Origin: Treponema sp.
GTDB taxonomy: Bacteria > Spirochaetota > Spirochaetia > Treponematales > Treponemataceae
Length of the DNA stretch: 43,076 nt
NCBI GenBank assembly: GCA_017962965.1
Contig: JAGCUI010000008.1
Coordinates: forward strand, 1 to 43,076
Direction of reading: 5' to 3'
The translations under genes and the position numbers were made by a program. Positions 41,960 through 43,076 of the stretch are shown here, piece by piece (positions within the stretch are counted from its first letter, which is position 1; each line of letters starts with the position of its first letter). The notes under the pieces are model-generated. The model did not search any database and had not been told where the DNA came from. It saw only the letters and a list, made by a program, of their open reading frames with translations.

Positions 41960-42772
41960 ATGAAAGTTGGAATTATAGGCTATGGAAGTATGGGCCGCAT
42001 GCTTGTTGAAAAGTTATCAAAGAATAAGGATACAGAGCTTTTTGTTTATAACAAGACTAGAGAAAAATTGAATGGGCTGGCATCGGAAATCACTATTTGT
42101 TCCAGCAATGCTGATTTAGCGGCTAAGGTTGATATTGTTATTATGTGTGTTCGCCCGTTTGATATCAAACAGGTGCTTGAAGAAATTGCTGATTCAGCGC
42201 GCGAAGAGACGCTGATTGTTTCATTGAACGGCAGTGTGTCTTTTGCTTCAATGCAGAAAATTGTAAATCATAAAATGGCAAAGCTGATTCCAAGCCTTAC
42301 TGCTGAAATTGAAAAATCACAGACTCTGTTTTGTTTTAATGAAAAGGCCTGTGATGACGATAAAACAAATCTCATGTCGCTTTTTAAATGCATGGGCGAT
42401 GTAATTCTTCTTCCGGAAAATGAAATGGGAATGGGCTCGGAGCTTGTTTCCTGCATGCCGGGATTTATTGCTTCAATTTTTGATGTACTGTGTTCGGCTG
42501 CACGAGAGCATACTTCTCTTCCTGATGAACAGATAGTTTCGATGGTTCTCAATACTTTGTGTGCCACCAGCAAATTGATGCTTTCTAAAAATATGAACTT
42601 CGAAGAGGTGGTAACACGAGTTGCCACAAAGGGTGGTATTACAGAAGAAGGCACAAAAGTCGTGTATGAAAAATTCCCGGAAATTGCCGGACAACTCTTT
42701 GAAAGAACTCTTGAGAAACGCCGCCAGACAGCTGTAAAGGCCGAGGAATTATTTAATCAATCGGAGGAATAA
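41960..42772 (+). CDS. Pyrroline-5-carboxylate-reductase-like (ProC family) NAD(P)-binding protein
   Basis: The 270-residue product has a Rossmann start KVGIIGYGSMGRMLVEKL and the ProC-like second half (VTRVATKGGITEEGTKVVYE), matching pyrroline-5-carboxylate reductase which makes proline. The catalytic identity is not certain because the family has several specialised members. The ATG at 41960 lies 6 bp after GGAG (41950-41953) and overlaps no family residues. Its TAA overlaps the next ATG in TAATG. Confidence 0.87.
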   Translation: MKVGIIGYGSMGRMLVEKLSKNKDTELFVYNKTREKLNGLASEITICSSNADLAAKVDIVIMCVRPFDIKQVLEEIADSAREETLIVSLNGSVSFASMQKIVNHKMAKLIPSLTAEIEKSQTLFCFNEKACDDDKTNLMSLFKCMGDVILLPENEMGMGSELVSCMPGFIASIFDVLCSAAREHTSLPDEQIVSMVLNTLCATSKLMLSKNMNFEEVVTRVATKGGITEEGTKVVYEKFPEIAGQLFERTLEKRRQTAVKAEELFNQSEE

Positions 42773-43076
42773 TGAGTTTACAATTATTAAAAGCAAATAC
42801 TGCAGATGCTTTAATGCTAGTTGGTATTTCCAAGCATGCCTTTGAGAGTGATGTTGAAGTTGGTGCTTCTGATTTATGCGGACCTCCGGGATATAAGTCG
42901 CTTCAATTTTATACAAAGATGGCAAGAATGAATTGTCTTTATAAGCTGATTGATGATGATGGGATTACTGTTGGCGGTGCTGTTCTTTTTATAAAAGGTA
43001 ATGAAATGAATGTCGGCAGAATTTTTGTTTCGCCTGAACATTTCCGCAAAGGCTACGGCATTTTTATGATGCAGCA
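42772..43076 (+). CDS. GNAT-family N-acetyltransferase (partial, runs off the window)
   Basis: The frame opens at an ATG 42772 with GGAGG 5 bp upstream, translated from the TAATG overlap with the previous gene. About 101 residues are visible, including GRIFVSPEHFRKGYGIFMMQ, an acetyl-CoA-binding GNAT motif A. The C-terminal part is cut by the end of the window. Confidence 0.82.
   Translation, partial: MSLQLLKANTADALMLVGISKHAFESDVEVGASDLCGPPGYKSLQFYTKMARMNCLYKLIDDDGITVGGAVLFIKGNEMNVGRIFVSPEHFRKGYGIFMMQ

Noticed and set aside
37659..43076. Chromosomal integron cassette array
   Set aside because: Treponema can carry integrons and the genes look cassette-like, but gaps of 0-85 bp and overlapping stops/starts leave no room for attC sites and no integrase is seen.

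Overview
The window looks like chromosome of an AT-rich, gut- or rumen-type Treponema (Spirochaetota). This is inferred from a FlaB-type periplasmic flagellin gene with a sigma-28-like promoter, a ybaB-recR pair, a bifurcating-type [FeFe] hydrogenase operon, intracellular-looking xylan-degrading glycosidases and the overall gene mix. No rRNA, tRNA, CRISPR array, prophage or complete insertion sequence was recognised.

Layout. 1-1500: end of ybaB, recR, and a convergent membrane-bound LuxR-type regulator. 1558-6483: hydC-hydB-hydA hydrogenase operon with a translationally coupled lipoprotein and a strong terminator. 6573-8062: an exported protein and flaB, convergent on a shared terminator. 8233-13210: zinc-ribbon membrane protein, GH10 xylanase, CinA-type amidase, a 53-residue FeoB-associated protein, a 7TM HD-GYP phosphodiesterase and a YczE-like membrane protein. 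13308-16270: minus-strand run of WYL regulator, a DUF3781/SAP fusion built through palindromic repeats, and a SPL-type radical SAM protein. 16335-17566: XRE/PIN toxin-antitoxin pair with a divergent 50-residue gene. 17585-22703: beta-lactamase-like hydrolase, nucleoside phosphorylase, ABC/GntR operon and an APH-type kinase. 22915-30207: iron alcohol dehydrogenase, S41 lipoprotein, exported proteins, a second membrane LuxR regulator, an HTH-desulfoferrodoxin fusion, HAD hydrolase and D-Ala-D-Ala ligase. 30204-37636: MATE pump, TMEM43-like protein, GH43/thioesterase pair, AlkD, flavodoxin-MarR-methyltransferase cluster and an LCM-type methyltransferase. 37695-43076: a same-strand run of GNAT, NUDIX, HTH/ParB-like fusion, P-loop kinase, RmlC-like cupin, YcaQ-like glycosylase, ProC-like reductase and a second GNAT, cut by the window edge.

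Themes. The hydrogenase (H2 metabolism with NADH and ferredoxin), the iron alcohol dehydrogenase and the xylanolytic enzymes fit a fermentative anaerobe feeding on plant polymers. Several regulators sit beside likely operators: MarR with an 18-bp inverted repeat, WYL with a 9-bp inverted repeat, GntR with a 7-bp inverted repeat. The most unusual sequence pattern is that about nine genes, many of them regulatory, have a -10-like box 6-7 bp before the ATG and no Shine-Dalgarno sequence. This suggests leaderless mRNAs. The other notable items are the regulator carrying a full set of desulfoferrodoxin iron ligands, the repeat-built fusion gene, and the divergent small gene facing the toxin-antitoxin promoter.
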